Source: JARRNE01 sp963824085
GTDB taxonomy: Bacteria; Pseudomonadota; Gammaproteobacteria; Chromatiales; Chromatiaceae
Assembly: GCA_963824085.1 (NCBI GenBank)
Contig: CAWGNT010000015.1
Location: forward strand, 496,001-560,000
Direction: 5' to 3'
Length of the DNA: 64,000 nt
Within the stretch, counting starts at the first letter, position 1, and each line of letters opens with the position of its first letter. This document shows, piece by piece, positions 47,841 through 56,509 of this stretch. Under the pieces are notes generated by a model. That model was not told where the DNA came from, ran no database searches, and worked only from the letters and a program-made list of their open reading frames with translations. Position numbers and translations under genes: made by a program.

Positions 47841-48635
47841 GTGACCGACCAAACCCGGGGACGCGCCGCACCACGTTCGACCGGCGCCGTCGATATCCGG
47901 ATCGACCAAAAGCGCTTCCCGGATGTCGACTCGGCGCACGACCGTCTGATTCTCGACCACATCCACTTTTCCCTGGCCCCGGGCGAGTTTGTCGCCCTGG
48001 TCGGTCCCTCGGGTTGCGGCAAGACGACCCTGCTGCAGATCGTGGCGGGCCTCGACCCCGAGTTCGACGGCAGCATCCGTTGGCCGACCCTGGGTCACGG
48101 TGGTCAGCCCCGTCTGGGCTACGTCTTCCAGAATCCGCGACTGCTGCCATGGCTCAGCGTGCGCGACAACATCGCCCTGGTCCTCGACCGCCCGTCGGAT
48201 CACACAGCGAGGATCGATTCGTTGATCAGGGCGATGGGCCTCGGAGAGTTCAGCCGCTACCGCGCCAACCGCCTCTCCGTCGGCATGCAGCGTCGTGCCG
48301 CCTTGGCCCGGGCGTTCGCCGTCGAGCCTCATCTCCTGCTCATGGACGAACCTTTCGTCTCGCTGGATTCACCGACCGCCGACCAGCTCCGCGGTTTGCT
48401 CCTCGACGTCTGGAGTGCACGGCGCTCGAACGTCCTCTTCGTCACCCATGACCTGCGAGAGGCGACCATGCTCGCCGACCGTATCCTGTTCCTGTCGACT
48501 TCTCCCGCGAGAGTCATCGCTGAGGAGGGTGTCGCTGTCCCACGTGATCAGCGCACCAATGAGGCCCTGGTCGCTGACTGTCATGACAAGCTGCGGCCGG
48601 TGTTCAAACGGCTCTATCGTTCGGGCGAGCGTTAA
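47841..48635 (+). CDS. NitT/TauT-type ABC transporter ATP-binding protein
   Basis: A 264-residue ATPase. Walker A is LVGPSGCGKTTLLQIVAG, the Q-loop is GYVFQNPRLLPWLSV, the signature region is NRLSVGMQRRAALARAFAVEP (SVGMQ replaces the usual SGGxx), and Walker B is LLLMDEPFVSLD. The GTG at 47841 is chosen because the longer frame overlaps the permease gene with no family sequence. The weakened signature motif is unusual but occurs in this subfamily. Confidence 0.85.
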   Translation: MTDQTRGRAAPRSTGAVDIRIDQKRFPDVDSAHDRLILDHIHFSLAPGEFVALVGPSGCGKTTLLQIVAGLDPEFDGSIRWPTLGHGGQPRLGYVFQNPRLLPWLSVRDNIALVLDRPSDHTARIDSLIRAMGLGEFSRYRANRLSVGMQRRAALARAFAVEPHLLLMDEPFVSLDSPTADQLRGLLLDVWSARRSNVLFVTHDLREATMLADRILFLSTSPARVIAEEGVAVPRDQRTNEALVADCHDKLRPVFKRLYRSGER

Positions 48636-48767
48636 CGACCGGGACCGTTCGGCGATGAGGCAGCGCGTCAGTGGCAGGTGTCGCACCAAAGGCGCAAGTC
48701 GGCCCCCACATGCGCGATATCTGCAACAGGCGGCAGGGATTGCCCCGTCCCGCAGTCACTCAGTTAC

Positions 48768-48784
48768 ATGGCACAGTTGTTGCC
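48768..48784 (+). promoter_or_regulatory. Candidate sigma54 promoter of the formate dehydrogenase operon
   Basis: ATGGCACAGTTGTTGCC contains TGGCAC and TTGC with exactly 10 bases between GG and GC, the best -12 box in the window. It lies about 75 bp upstream of the TTG start at 48857. Confidence 0.55.
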
Positions 48785-48856
48785 CATCTTGGTTGGTGAC
48801 TCACCCCTCCGCCAGATCGGACGAAATCTGTCGCAGCCTCGTGCGGGAGTACCTTT

Positions 48857-50572
48857 TTGCTTGACACACAGACACGCCCCAAGCCCAGGCGCCGCACTCA
48901 GCCGAAAGGTCGGGCCGTAGACCCGCAGGCGCTGCGCGAAGTGAGCGAGCTGCTGGGCGATGCGCCGCGCCGGCGGGACTTGCTCATTGAATACCTGCAC
49001 CGAATCCAGGACAGCCGAGGCCATATCTCTGCCGCCAATCTGGCCGCCTTGGCGAAGGAAATGCGCCTGCCACAAACCGAGGTGTACGAGGTCGCAACCT
49101 TCTACCACCACTTCGACGTGGTGAAGGAGGGCGACCAGCCTCCGCCGGCGCTCACCGTACGAGTCTGCGACTCCATCTCCTGCGCCATGGCGGGGGCCGA
49201 GGACCTGATCCGAGACCTCCAAGGTGTGCTTGGGCACCAAGTCCGTGTCCAGCGGGTCCCTTGCGTGGGTCGTTGCGAGGAGGCCCCGATCGCGGTCGTG
49301 GGGCAAAACCCGGTGGCACGGGCCGACGTCACCACCGTCCAGGAACGGATACAAGCGCGCGCCGTCGCCGCGGAGCCACCTCACTGCCAGGGCTATCAGG
49401 CATACCGGGCGGCGGGCGGATACGAGCTGCTGCAGCGGGTCCAGGACGGCGAGATCTCCGTGAACGGCTGCCAGGTACCCGCCGCGGAGCGCATCCTGCA
49501 GGTCCTGGAGGACTCCGGCCTTCGGGGGCTCGGGGGTGCCGGCTTCCCGACCGGACGAAAGTGGCGAATCCTGCGCGATCAGCCAGCCCCGCGCCTCTTG
49601 GCGGTGAACATCGACGAAGGCGAGCCAGGCACCTTCAAGGATCGGTATTTCCTCGAGCGTGAGCCGCACCGGTTCCTCGAGGGAACGCTCATCGCCGCGC
49701 AGGTCGTGGGCATCCAGGGTGTCTACATCTATCTACGCGACGAGTATGCCGGTATCCGGGTCATGTTGGAGCGGGAGCTGCGGGCGCTCATCGCCGATCC
49801 CCCCTGCCCCTTGCCCCCGATCTATTTGCGCCGGGGCGCTGGCGCATACATCTGCGGCGAGGAGTCGGCCATGATCGAGTCCCTGGAGGGCAAGCGCGGC
49901 GAACCGCGGCTGCGTCCCCCCTATGTAGCGCAGGTCGGACTGTTCGGCCGCCCGACCCTGGAGCACAACATCGAGACCTTGTATTGGGTGCGCGACCTGG
50001 TGGAGCGCGGGCCGGATTGGTTCGCGAGCCAAGGGCGCAACGGCCGCAAGGGTCTGCGTGCCTTCTCCGTGAGCGGCCGTGTGCGCAACCCGGGCGTGCA
50101 TCTCGCCCCGGCCGGCATCACCCTGCGAGACCTGATCGACGAGTATTGCGACGGCATGGCAGACGGACATGAGCTCTATGGCTATTTCCCTGGAGGCGCC
50201 TCCGGCGGGATTCTGCCCGAGTCCTTGGCCGACGTTCCACTCGACTTCGACACACTTCAGCCTTACGGCTGTTTCATCGGGTCGGCGGCCATCATCGTGC
50301 TGTCGCGCCAAGACCGCGCGCGAGACATGGCGCTCAACGCGATGCGTTTCTTTACCCGTGAGTCCTGCGGCCAGTGCACACCGTGCCGGGTCGGCACCAG
50401 CAAGGCGGCGCAGCTCATGGAGCAGCCCGCGTGGGACCAAGGTCTGCTGGAAGAGCTATGTCAGGTGATGGGGGACGCATCGATCTGCGGCCTCGGGCAG
50501 GCGGCACCCAACCCCCTGCGCTGCGTCATGAAGTATTTTCCCGAGGAGCTCGCGCATGACGGCCAGAGCTGA
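48857..50572 (+). CDS. fdh1B: NAD-dependent formate dehydrogenase beta subunit (NuoE-NuoF fusion)
   Basis: A 571-residue fusion. The NuoE-like N-terminal half carries the [2Fe-2S] cysteines (VCDSISC, PCVGRCE). The NuoF-like half has NAD-binding GLRGLGGAGFPTGRKW, FMN-binding YICGEESAMIESLEGKRG, and the [4Fe-4S] CGQCTPCRVG. It passes electrons from the alpha subunit to NAD+. The size equals the beta subunit of the two-subunit Fdh1 of methylotrophs. Start is TTG at 48857 with GGGAG 8 nt upstream; no ATG fits. It overlaps the alpha gene by 17 bp. Confidence 0.92.
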   Translation: MLDTQTRPKPRRRTQPKGRAVDPQALREVSELLGDAPRRRDLLIEYLHRIQDSRGHISAANLAALAKEMRLPQTEVYEVATFYHHFDVVKEGDQPPPALTVRVCDSISCAMAGAEDLIRDLQGVLGHQVRVQRVPCVGRCEEAPIAVVGQNPVARADVTTVQERIQARAVAAEPPHCQGYQAYRAAGGYELLQRVQDGEISVNGCQVPAAERILQVLEDSGLRGLGGAGFPTGRKWRILRDQPAPRLLAVNIDEGEPGTFKDRYFLEREPHRFLEGTLIAAQVVGIQGVYIYLRDEYAGIRVMLERELRALIADPPCPLPPIYLRRGAGAYICGEESAMIESLEGKRGEPRLRPPYVAQVGLFGRPTLEHNIETLYWVRDLVERGPDWFASQGRNGRKGLRAFSVSGRVRNPGVHLAPAGITLRDLIDEYCDGMADGHELYGYFPGGASGGILPESLADVPLDFDTLQPYGCFIGSAAIIVLSRQDRARDMALNAMRFFTRESCGQCTPCRVGTSKAAQLMEQPAWDQGLLEELCQVMGDASICGLGQAAPNPLRCVMKYFPEELAHDGQS

Positions 50573-53312
50573 CACCGCTTCCAAGCACGTGACCTTCACC
50601 CTCGACGGCGAGTCGGTGACCGCCCTGCCTGGCGAGACCATCCTCCAGGCGGCACGGCGCCACGGCCGCGAGATTCCTCACCTGTGCTACAAGGACGCCA
50701 TGCGGGCCGACGGGAACTGCCGGGCCTGCATGGTCGAGATCCAGGGCGAGCGGGTCTTGGCACCTTCCTGCTGTCGGACCCCCAGCGAGGGGATGGTCGT
50801 GGACAGCGCCGGCGAGCGTCCGCGCAAGGCGCAAAGGATGGTGCTGGAGCTCCTGCAGTCCGACATGGCGGAGACGGCATACACACACTCGAGCGAGCTG
50901 GACCATTGGTCCGTCAAGCTGGGCCTCGACAAGCCACGCTTTCCGCCCCGCGAGCAGCCGGCGACGGACATCACCCACCCCGCCATTGCGGTCAACCTGG
51001 ATGCGTGTATCCAGTGCACCCGGTGTGTGCGGGCCTGCCGTGAAGTACAGGTGAACAACGTCATCGGCTTCGCCCGGCGCGGGGCCGAAGCGGAGATCGT
51101 GTTCGACCAAGGCGATCCGCTGGGCGAGAGCACCTGCGTGGCGTGCGGTGAGTGTGTTCAGGCCTGCCCGACCGGCGCCCTCATGCCGGCCGGGGGCGTG
51201 GGATTGGAAGTCGCGGAGCGCGCTGTCGACTCGGTCTGTCCATATTGCGGGGTGGGCTGTCAGCTCACTTATCAGGTGAGCGACAATCGCATCCTGTTCG
51301 TGACCGGGCGGGATGGCCCGGCCAACAGCGAGCGGCTGTGCGTCAAGGGCCGCTACGGCTTCGACTATGTGCATCATCCGCAGCGGCTGAGCGTCCCACT
51401 GATCCGGCGCGCCGACGCCCCGAAACGAGCGGCCTTGGAGCTCGACCCCGAGGAGCGGCTCCGGGCCTTTCGCGAGGCGACCTGGGAGGAGGCGTTGGAC
51501 TTTGCGGCCACCGGGCTCCGGCGCATCCGCGACGCGCACGGCCCCTCGGCCCTTGCAGGCTTCGGTTCCGCCAAGGGGTCGAATGAGGAGGCCTACCTCT
51601 TCCAGAAGCTGGTGCGCACGGGGTTTGGCACCAACAACGTCGATCACTGCACCCGCCTCTGCCATGCGTCTTCGGTAGCGGCTCTGCTGGAAATGATCGG
51701 GTCCGGTGCGGTGTCCAACCCTGTGCGGGACGCCGCCTACGCGCAAGTGATTGTGGTCATAGGGTCGCACACCACGGCCAATCACCCGGTCGCGGCGACC
51801 TTCCTGAAGAACGAGGCTGCAGCGGGAAAGACCCTGATCGTCATGGACCCCCGCCGCAATCCGATCGCCGAGCACGCCACCCACTTCCTGCAGTTCAAGC
51901 CCGACACGGATGTCGCCCTGCTCAACGCCATCATGCATGCGGTGATCGAGCAGGGCCTGGTCGACGAGGAGTTCATCGCCCGCCGTACGACGGGATTCGA
52001 GGCGCTGAAGGAGCACCTCGCCTCCTTCACGCCGGAGCGGATGGCCCCCATCTGCGGCATCGACGCAGCGATGATCCGTGAGGTAGCGCGCATCTACGCC
52101 TCCTCCGAGGCGTCGATCGTCTTCTGGGGCATGGGGATCTCGCAACATGTGCACGGGACGGACAACTCCCGTGCGCTGATCTCGCTGGCGCTCATGACCG
52201 GCCAGATCGGGCGTCAGGGAACAGGCCTGCACCCCCTGCGCGGTCAGAACAACGTGCAGGGGGCCTCGGACGTGGGCCTGATTCCGATGGTCTTCCCCGA
52301 CTATCAGCGGGTAGACAACGCGGAGGTCCGCGCCCAGTTCGAGGCGCTCTGGGGGCACGAGCTCGACCCGAAACCCGGCCTCACCGTCGTCGAGATCATG
52401 CACGCGGCCACCGAGGGAAAGATCCGGGGCATGTACATCATGGGCGAGAACCCGGCGATGTCCGACCCGAACCTGAACCATGCGCGCAATGCCTTGGCGG
52501 GCCTGGATCACCTCGTGGTTCAGGAGATCTTCATGACTGAGACCGCCTGGTACGCGGACGTTATCCTTCCAGCCTCGGCCTTCCCGGAGAAGACCGGGAC
52601 CTTCACCAACACGGACCGCCGCGTACAGCTCGGCCGCCAGGCCCTCGAACCGCCGGGGCAGGCGAGGCAGGACCTCGACATCATCCAGGAGATGGCCAGG
52701 CGCCTGGGACTCGACTGGGACTACCGCCACCCGAGGGAGGTGTTCGCGGAGATGCGCCAAGCCATGCCCAGCATCGCGGGCATCTCCTGGGAGCGGCTGG
52801 AGCGCGAAGGCGCAGTGACTTACCCGTGCCCGACGGAGGACGACCCGGGGCAGCCGGTCATCTTCGTCGAAAGTTTCCCCACGCCGAGCGGCAAGGCGAG
52901 GTTTGTCCCGGCGCCATTCACCAACGCGGCCGAGCTACCGGACGAGGAGTACCCATGGGTCTTCGTCACCGGTCGCCTCCTGGAGCACTGGCACACCGGC
53001 GCCATGACAAGGCGCGCCTCCGTCCTCGACTACATCGAGCCCGAGCCGATCGCCATGCTCAACCCGGATGACCTAGCGCGCATCGGCGTGCAGGCCGGTG
53101 AACCAATTCGGCTTCAATCCCGCCGCGGCTCGGTGACCGCCTACGCAGGGGCGGACACCGGCATGCAGCCGGGCCAAGTGTTCCTGCCCTTCTGCTATCA
53201 GGAAGCGGCGGCAAACCTGCTCACGAACGAGGCACTGGATCCGGCGGCAAAGATACCGGAGTTCAAGTTCTGCGCCATCAAGATCGCCCCCGATACCCGT
53301 GCGAACCCTTAA
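50556..53312 (+). CDS. fdh1A: NAD-dependent formate dehydrogenase alpha subunit, Mo/W-bis-MGD
   Basis: A 918-residue catalytic subunit. In order it has a [2Fe-2S] ferredoxin domain (CYKDAMRADGNCRAC), two [4Fe-4S] motifs (CIQCTRCVRAC, CVACGECVQACP), and the molybdopterin-domain cluster (CPYCGVGC). The active-site residue is Cys in CTRLCHASSVAALLEMIGSG rather than selenocysteine. It oxidises formate to CO2 in the cytoplasm. Whether molybdenum or tungsten is used cannot be read off. A 744-residue antisense frame here is a codon-bias shadow. Confidence 0.95.
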   Translation: MTARADTASKHVTFTLDGESVTALPGETILQAARRHGREIPHLCYKDAMRADGNCRACMVEIQGERVLAPSCCRTPSEGMVVDSAGERPRKAQRMVLELLQSDMAETAYTHSSELDHWSVKLGLDKPRFPPREQPATDITHPAIAVNLDACIQCTRCVRACREVQVNNVIGFARRGAEAEIVFDQGDPLGESTCVACGECVQACPTGALMPAGGVGLEVAERAVDSVCPYCGVGCQLTYQVSDNRILFVTGRDGPANSERLCVKGRYGFDYVHHPQRLSVPLIRRADAPKRAALELDPEERLRAFREATWEEALDFAATGLRRIRDAHGPSALAGFGSAKGSNEEAYLFQKLVRTGFGTNNVDHCTRLCHASSVAALLEMIGSGAVSNPVRDAAYAQVIVVIGSHTTANHPVAATFLKNEAAAGKTLIVMDPRRNPIAEHATHFLQFKPDTDVALLNAIMHAVIEQGLVDEEFIARRTTGFEALKEHLASFTPERMAPICGIDAAMIREVARIYASSEASIVFWGMGISQHVHGTDNSRALISLALMTGQIGRQGTGLHPLRGQNNVQGASDVGLIPMVFPDYQRVDNAEVRAQFEALWGHELDPKPGLTVVEIMHAATEGKIRGMYIMGENPAMSDPNLNHARNALAGLDHLVVQEIFMTETAWYADVILPASAFPEKTGTFTNTDRRVQLGRQALEPPGQARQDLDIIQEMARRLGLDWDYRHPREVFAEMRQAMPSIAGISWERLEREGAVTYPCPTEDDPGQPVIFVESFPTPSGKARFVPAPFTNAAELPDEEYPWVFVTGRLLEHWHTGAMTRRASVLDYIEPEPIAMLNPDDLARIGVQAGEPIRLQSRRGSVTAYAGADTGMQPGQVFLPFCYQEAAANLLTNEALDPAAKIPEFKFCAIKIAPDTRANP

Positions 53313-53330
53313 GCGCCCCGTATCGGGCGG

Positions 53331-54500
53331 GTGCTCTGTCCTGCGGCTGTGATTGCGCACCGGACAATCGGTGTCTGTCCGTGCCTCGCCGCCTTGATGA
53401 CCGTACCCGCCGCGGCGGAAGCGTCCGAAGTCAGCGACAGATTGGACGTTGACACCGCCCTACGCGGCCTTGTGCAGTACGGCAACTACTCCAACGCCGT
53501 CGGTTCCGACAATAGACCTCTCGACGTCGAAACCAAGGTCGCCGGCATCCTGGATCTCGCTGTCACCTTTCAACCGACGGGCAATGACGAGCTCTTCGCC
53601 TGGACCCGCTTCGCCGCCGGGAACGCCCTCAATAACGTAGGCGGTGTCGCCCTGGAGCCCTACGGCGATCCCCTCGAAAACGAGCTCACAGACATCAATG
53701 GAAGCGGCCGCAATTACCTGTTGGAGGCATGGTATAGACACACCTTCGCATTCGCGTCCAAGCGATCCCTGGCCGTCACCGCCGGCATCATGGATTCGGA
53801 CGAGTTTATCGGCGGAAACGAGCTCACCGACGACGAAGACATCCAATTCATGAACGAGGGGTTCGGATACAGCGGAACGGACGTCTTTCCGGCGTACAAC
53901 CCCGGCGGCGGCCTCGCGCTTGACATCGGTGAATGGGGGCTCAGCGCCGTGGTCATGAGCACGAAGAACGAAGAAGGAAACTCTTACAACTACTATGGCG
54001 GCCAGGCAATCTATCGCCCGGAGATCGATCTGGGAGAAGGAAACTACCGTGTATTCGCCTTCACCACCGATGGGGCCTTTGCCACCGCCAACGGTACCGG
54101 AGACGACGAGCGGCTCGCCGGTTGGGGACTCTCGTTCGATCAGGCGCTCGGCGACGTTTTTGGCGGATTCGTGCGCGGCTTCTGGGCGAACCACCAGGCC
54201 GTCACGGAGTACAACCAGCAAGTCGCCCTCGGCGTGAATCTCAGCGGACGCCTATGGGGGCGTGAACGAGACAACGCGGGGATCGGCTACGCCCAGCTCC
54301 GGGGACCACAAGGGGCGGAGACGAGCCGCGCCGACGTCGCCGAGGCCTACGTGCGCTTCCAGCTCACCGAACAGCTCGACCTATCCCTGGACGTCCAATA
54401 CCAAGAGAACCGCCTGCGCCAATCGGCCGAGGGATCCGAGGATCAGCTTACCAATCCCAGTGCCTGGATTGCCGGCATCCGGGTCAACCTGGTGTTTTGA
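53331..54500 (+). CDS. Outer-membrane porin, OprB-like
   Basis: A 389-residue protein with a signal peptide (VCPCLAALMTVPAAAEA), beta-strand-rich sequence, and a terminal Phe (RVNLVF) as required for outer-membrane barrel assembly. DEFIGGNELTDDEDIQFMNEGF and AYNPGGGLALDIGEWGLSAVVMS are typical of OprB-type porins. Start is GTG at 53331, 18 bp after fdh1A, so it may be co-transcribed. A formate, phosphate or small anion channel would fit, but specificity is unknown. Confidence 0.8.
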   Translation: MLCPAAVIAHRTIGVCPCLAALMTVPAAAEASEVSDRLDVDTALRGLVQYGNYSNAVGSDNRPLDVETKVAGILDLAVTFQPTGNDELFAWTRFAAGNALNNVGGVALEPYGDPLENELTDINGSGRNYLLEAWYRHTFAFASKRSLAVTAGIMDSDEFIGGNELTDDEDIQFMNEGFGYSGTDVFPAYNPGGGLALDIGEWGLSAVVMSTKNEEGNSYNYYGGQAIYRPEIDLGEGNYRVFAFTTDGAFATANGTGDDERLAGWGLSFDQALGDVFGGFVRGFWANHQAVTEYNQQVALGVNLSGRLWGRERDNAGIGYAQLRGPQGAETSRADVAEAYVRFQLTEQLDLSLDVQYQENRLRQSAEGSEDQLTNPSAWIAGIRVNLVF

Positions 54501-54584
54501 CGAGTCTCAAGAAAAAGACCGGGGACGCCGACAATCAAGGGCGAGAACGAGGGACGGCGGTGTGGCGCTTGGGCGGGATATTCC

Positions 54585-54690
54585 TAGCTCACGCGAAGTT
54601 TTCGCTTCTCAGCCCAAGGGGTCGGATTGTGCCCGCCGTTTGCTCGGAGACTCCACAAGTCCACCGCCGGAGGCGGGGGCCGACCTGACG
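54585..54690 (+). repeat. Degenerate family A hairpin element, copy A2
   Basis: Keeps the left part (TTTTCGCTTCTCAGCCCAAGGGGTCGG) and fragments of the palindrome, but the right arm is lost. It lies between convergent gene ends. Confidence 0.6.
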
Positions 54691-54694
54691 TGAG

Positions 54695-55432
54695 TCAGAT
54701 GGACCGGACGTCCAGCGAATCGCTGAACGTCTCGATACCCAAGTCTCGCGCTACGGTGAGTGCCTTGGGCTCGATCATCGGCGAGATGACGATCATGCGG
54801 TCCGCCTTGCGTTGGTGTCGTTTCTCGTAGAATCGCGCCTTACGCTCGAAGCTGTACATCCCCGCCTTATCTATCGAGGACTTGAGCTCCAGGATCAGCA
54901 AGAGACCGTTCTTGACGATGATGTCCAGCTCCACCTGGTCCGGGCGGCCAAAGACCTTGCCCTCATCGTCGAATTCACTGACATTGCGCACCGTTACCCC
55001 GAAGCTCTCCTCCAGTATGCCTGCCAAGGCATTGCGGAATGCCGCCTCCGACTGCAGCCCCCAGCGTGATCCCAAGGCACCGATGGAGCGGTCGAACTTC
55101 TTGGCCTGGGCCATAATCTCCTCGTGCACCGCAGCGAACTCCTTTCTGGATTCCTCCCACTTGCGATTTTGTTCGTCCCACTTGCGATTCTGGTCCTCCC
55201 ACCTGCGATTCTGGTCCCCCCACTTGCGATTCTCTTCTTCCCAGTTGCGGGTCTGCGCCTCGCGGTCACGACGCAGCTCGTCGAGGATGCGGTCGAAGCG
55301 ATCCTCGGTCTGGCCTCGATCGGCGTACAGTCCGCGCGTCAGGTCCAGGATGAAGCGTCGGAGCTCGGGATCCTCGCGCAGGAGGCCAGGCAGCTCGCGC
55401 TTGATTGTCTCCGTAAGGGTTTCGCTAGGCAT
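54695..55432 (-). CDS. DUF3782-like protein with heptad coiled coil and nuclease-like C-terminus
   Basis: A 245-residue protein. The N-terminal part is charged. Residues ~50-100 hold repeated heptads of the form RKWEEQN, encoded by similar 21-bp units and predicting a coiled coil. The C-terminal half has QVELDIIVKNGLLLILELKSSIDKAGMYSFERK, resembling a PD-(D/E)XK fold with D-xx...ELK. Such proteins are often multicopy in some genomes. Function unknown. The ATG at 55432 is selected for its AGAGGAG site over upstream ATGs. Confidence 0.75.
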   Translation of the reverse strand: MPSETLTETIKRELPGLLREDPELRRFILDLTRGLYADRGQTEDRFDRILDELRRDREAQTRNWEEENRKWGDQNRRWEDQNRKWDEQNRKWEESRKEFAAVHEEIMAQAKKFDRSIGALGSRWGLQSEAAFRNALAGILEESFGVTVRNVSEFDDEGKVFGRPDQVELDIIVKNGLLLILELKSSIDKAGMYSFERKARFYEKRHQRKADRMIVISPMIEPKALTVARDLGIETFSDSLDVRSI

Positions 55433-55517
55433 CGCGGACTCCTCTGGCGGATCAGTGGCCTCTGGTAACTTGTGCATCAGAATCTTAGCCCGACTCGGGT
55501 CGAAGCGGAATCCGGGG

Positions 55518-56354
55518 TCACCTGGCTTCAGCCTGCCGGATCGCCGCCGCGACGTCCGCCGCTTGACGGTTCTCGGCGACGTCGTGGACGCGGAAGACGG
55601 AGACGCCGGCCATGACACCGAGCGCAGTGCAGGCGCAGGTTGCCACCGTCAGCTCCTGGGGGGCCGCCACCTTGCAGATGGAGCCCATGAAGCGCTTGCG
55701 GCTGACGCCAATCAGCAGCGGGTAGCCCTGGGAGCACAGTCGCGGCAGTGCCTGGAGCAGTAACAGGTTGTGCTCCCTGGTCTTCCCGAACCCGATGCCC
55801 GGATCCAGAATCACCGCGTCACGCGGTACGCCCGCGGCGAGCGCTGCCTCTGCCCTCTTTATCAGAAATGTCTCCACCTCGGCCACCACGTCGTCATAGA
55901 CCGGGTTATTCTGCATCGTCTCGGGTGTTCCCTGCATGTGCATCAGCACCAGATGGGCCTGCGTGTCGGCAGCGAGCCGCAGTATCTCCGGATCGTCGCG
56001 ACCGGCCGAGATATCGTTGACAATCGATGCGCCGTTCTCGATAGCAGCCATTGCCACTTCACGCAATGTCGTGTCTATACTTATGGGCACCGTCGGCCCC
56101 ACTCGGCCATGGAGCTCACGGATGACATCAAGGACCCTCTTCTTCTGCTCATCCGCTTCGACGCGGCGGGCGCCTGGGCGGGTGGACTCTCCGCCGACAT
56201 CGATGATGTCTGCGCCGTCGCGGGCCATGGCGACCCCTTGGTCCACGGCCCGCTCCACGGAGGCGTAGCGGCCGCCGTCGGAGAAGCTGTCCGGCGTGAG
56301 GTTCAGGATGCCCATGATCAAGGGGCGGGAGAAGCTGAGCTTGGAAAGGGTCAT
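55518..56354 (-). CDS. folP: Dihydropteroate synthase
   Basis: A 278-residue TIM-barrel enzyme. It has GILNLTPDSFSDGG (pterin loop 1), DVGGESTRPGA, and a late GVSRKRFMGSI. It condenses pABA with dihydropterin pyrophosphate for folate. All key loops are present. It is separate from the DHPS-like protein at 59842, which belongs to the H4MPT pathway. It is 85 bp upstream of the DUF3782-like gene. Confidence 0.95.
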   Translation of the reverse strand: MTLSKLSFSRPLIMGILNLTPDSFSDGGRYASVERAVDQGVAMARDGADIIDVGGESTRPGARRVEADEQKKRVLDVIRELHGRVGPTVPISIDTTLREVAMAAIENGASIVNDISAGRDDPEILRLAADTQAHLVLMHMQGTPETMQNNPVYDDVVAEVETFLIKRAEAALAAGVPRDAVILDPGIGFGKTREHNLLLLQALPRLCSQGYPLLIGVSRKRFMGSICKVAAPQELTVATCACTALGVMAGVSVFRVHDVAENRQAADVAAAIRQAEAR

Positions 56355-56509
56355 ATTTCTATATGGTTCTCTTGGTTGTAAACGACCAGAAAGCCACTAC
56401 CCTGTCGGTTAAGAAATAGGGATAGTGTACGAATCTCCTGTCAACGCAACGCGTTACAGGCAATTATTACAGGTTGGAACCACCAACCCCGCTACTGGAG
56501 GAGAAGATC

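Noticed and set aside
50526..52760. 744-codon open frame antisense to formate dehydrogenase alpha
   Set aside because: It lies entirely opposite a clearly conserved gene and reflects high GC codon bias; its translation shows no recognisable domain.
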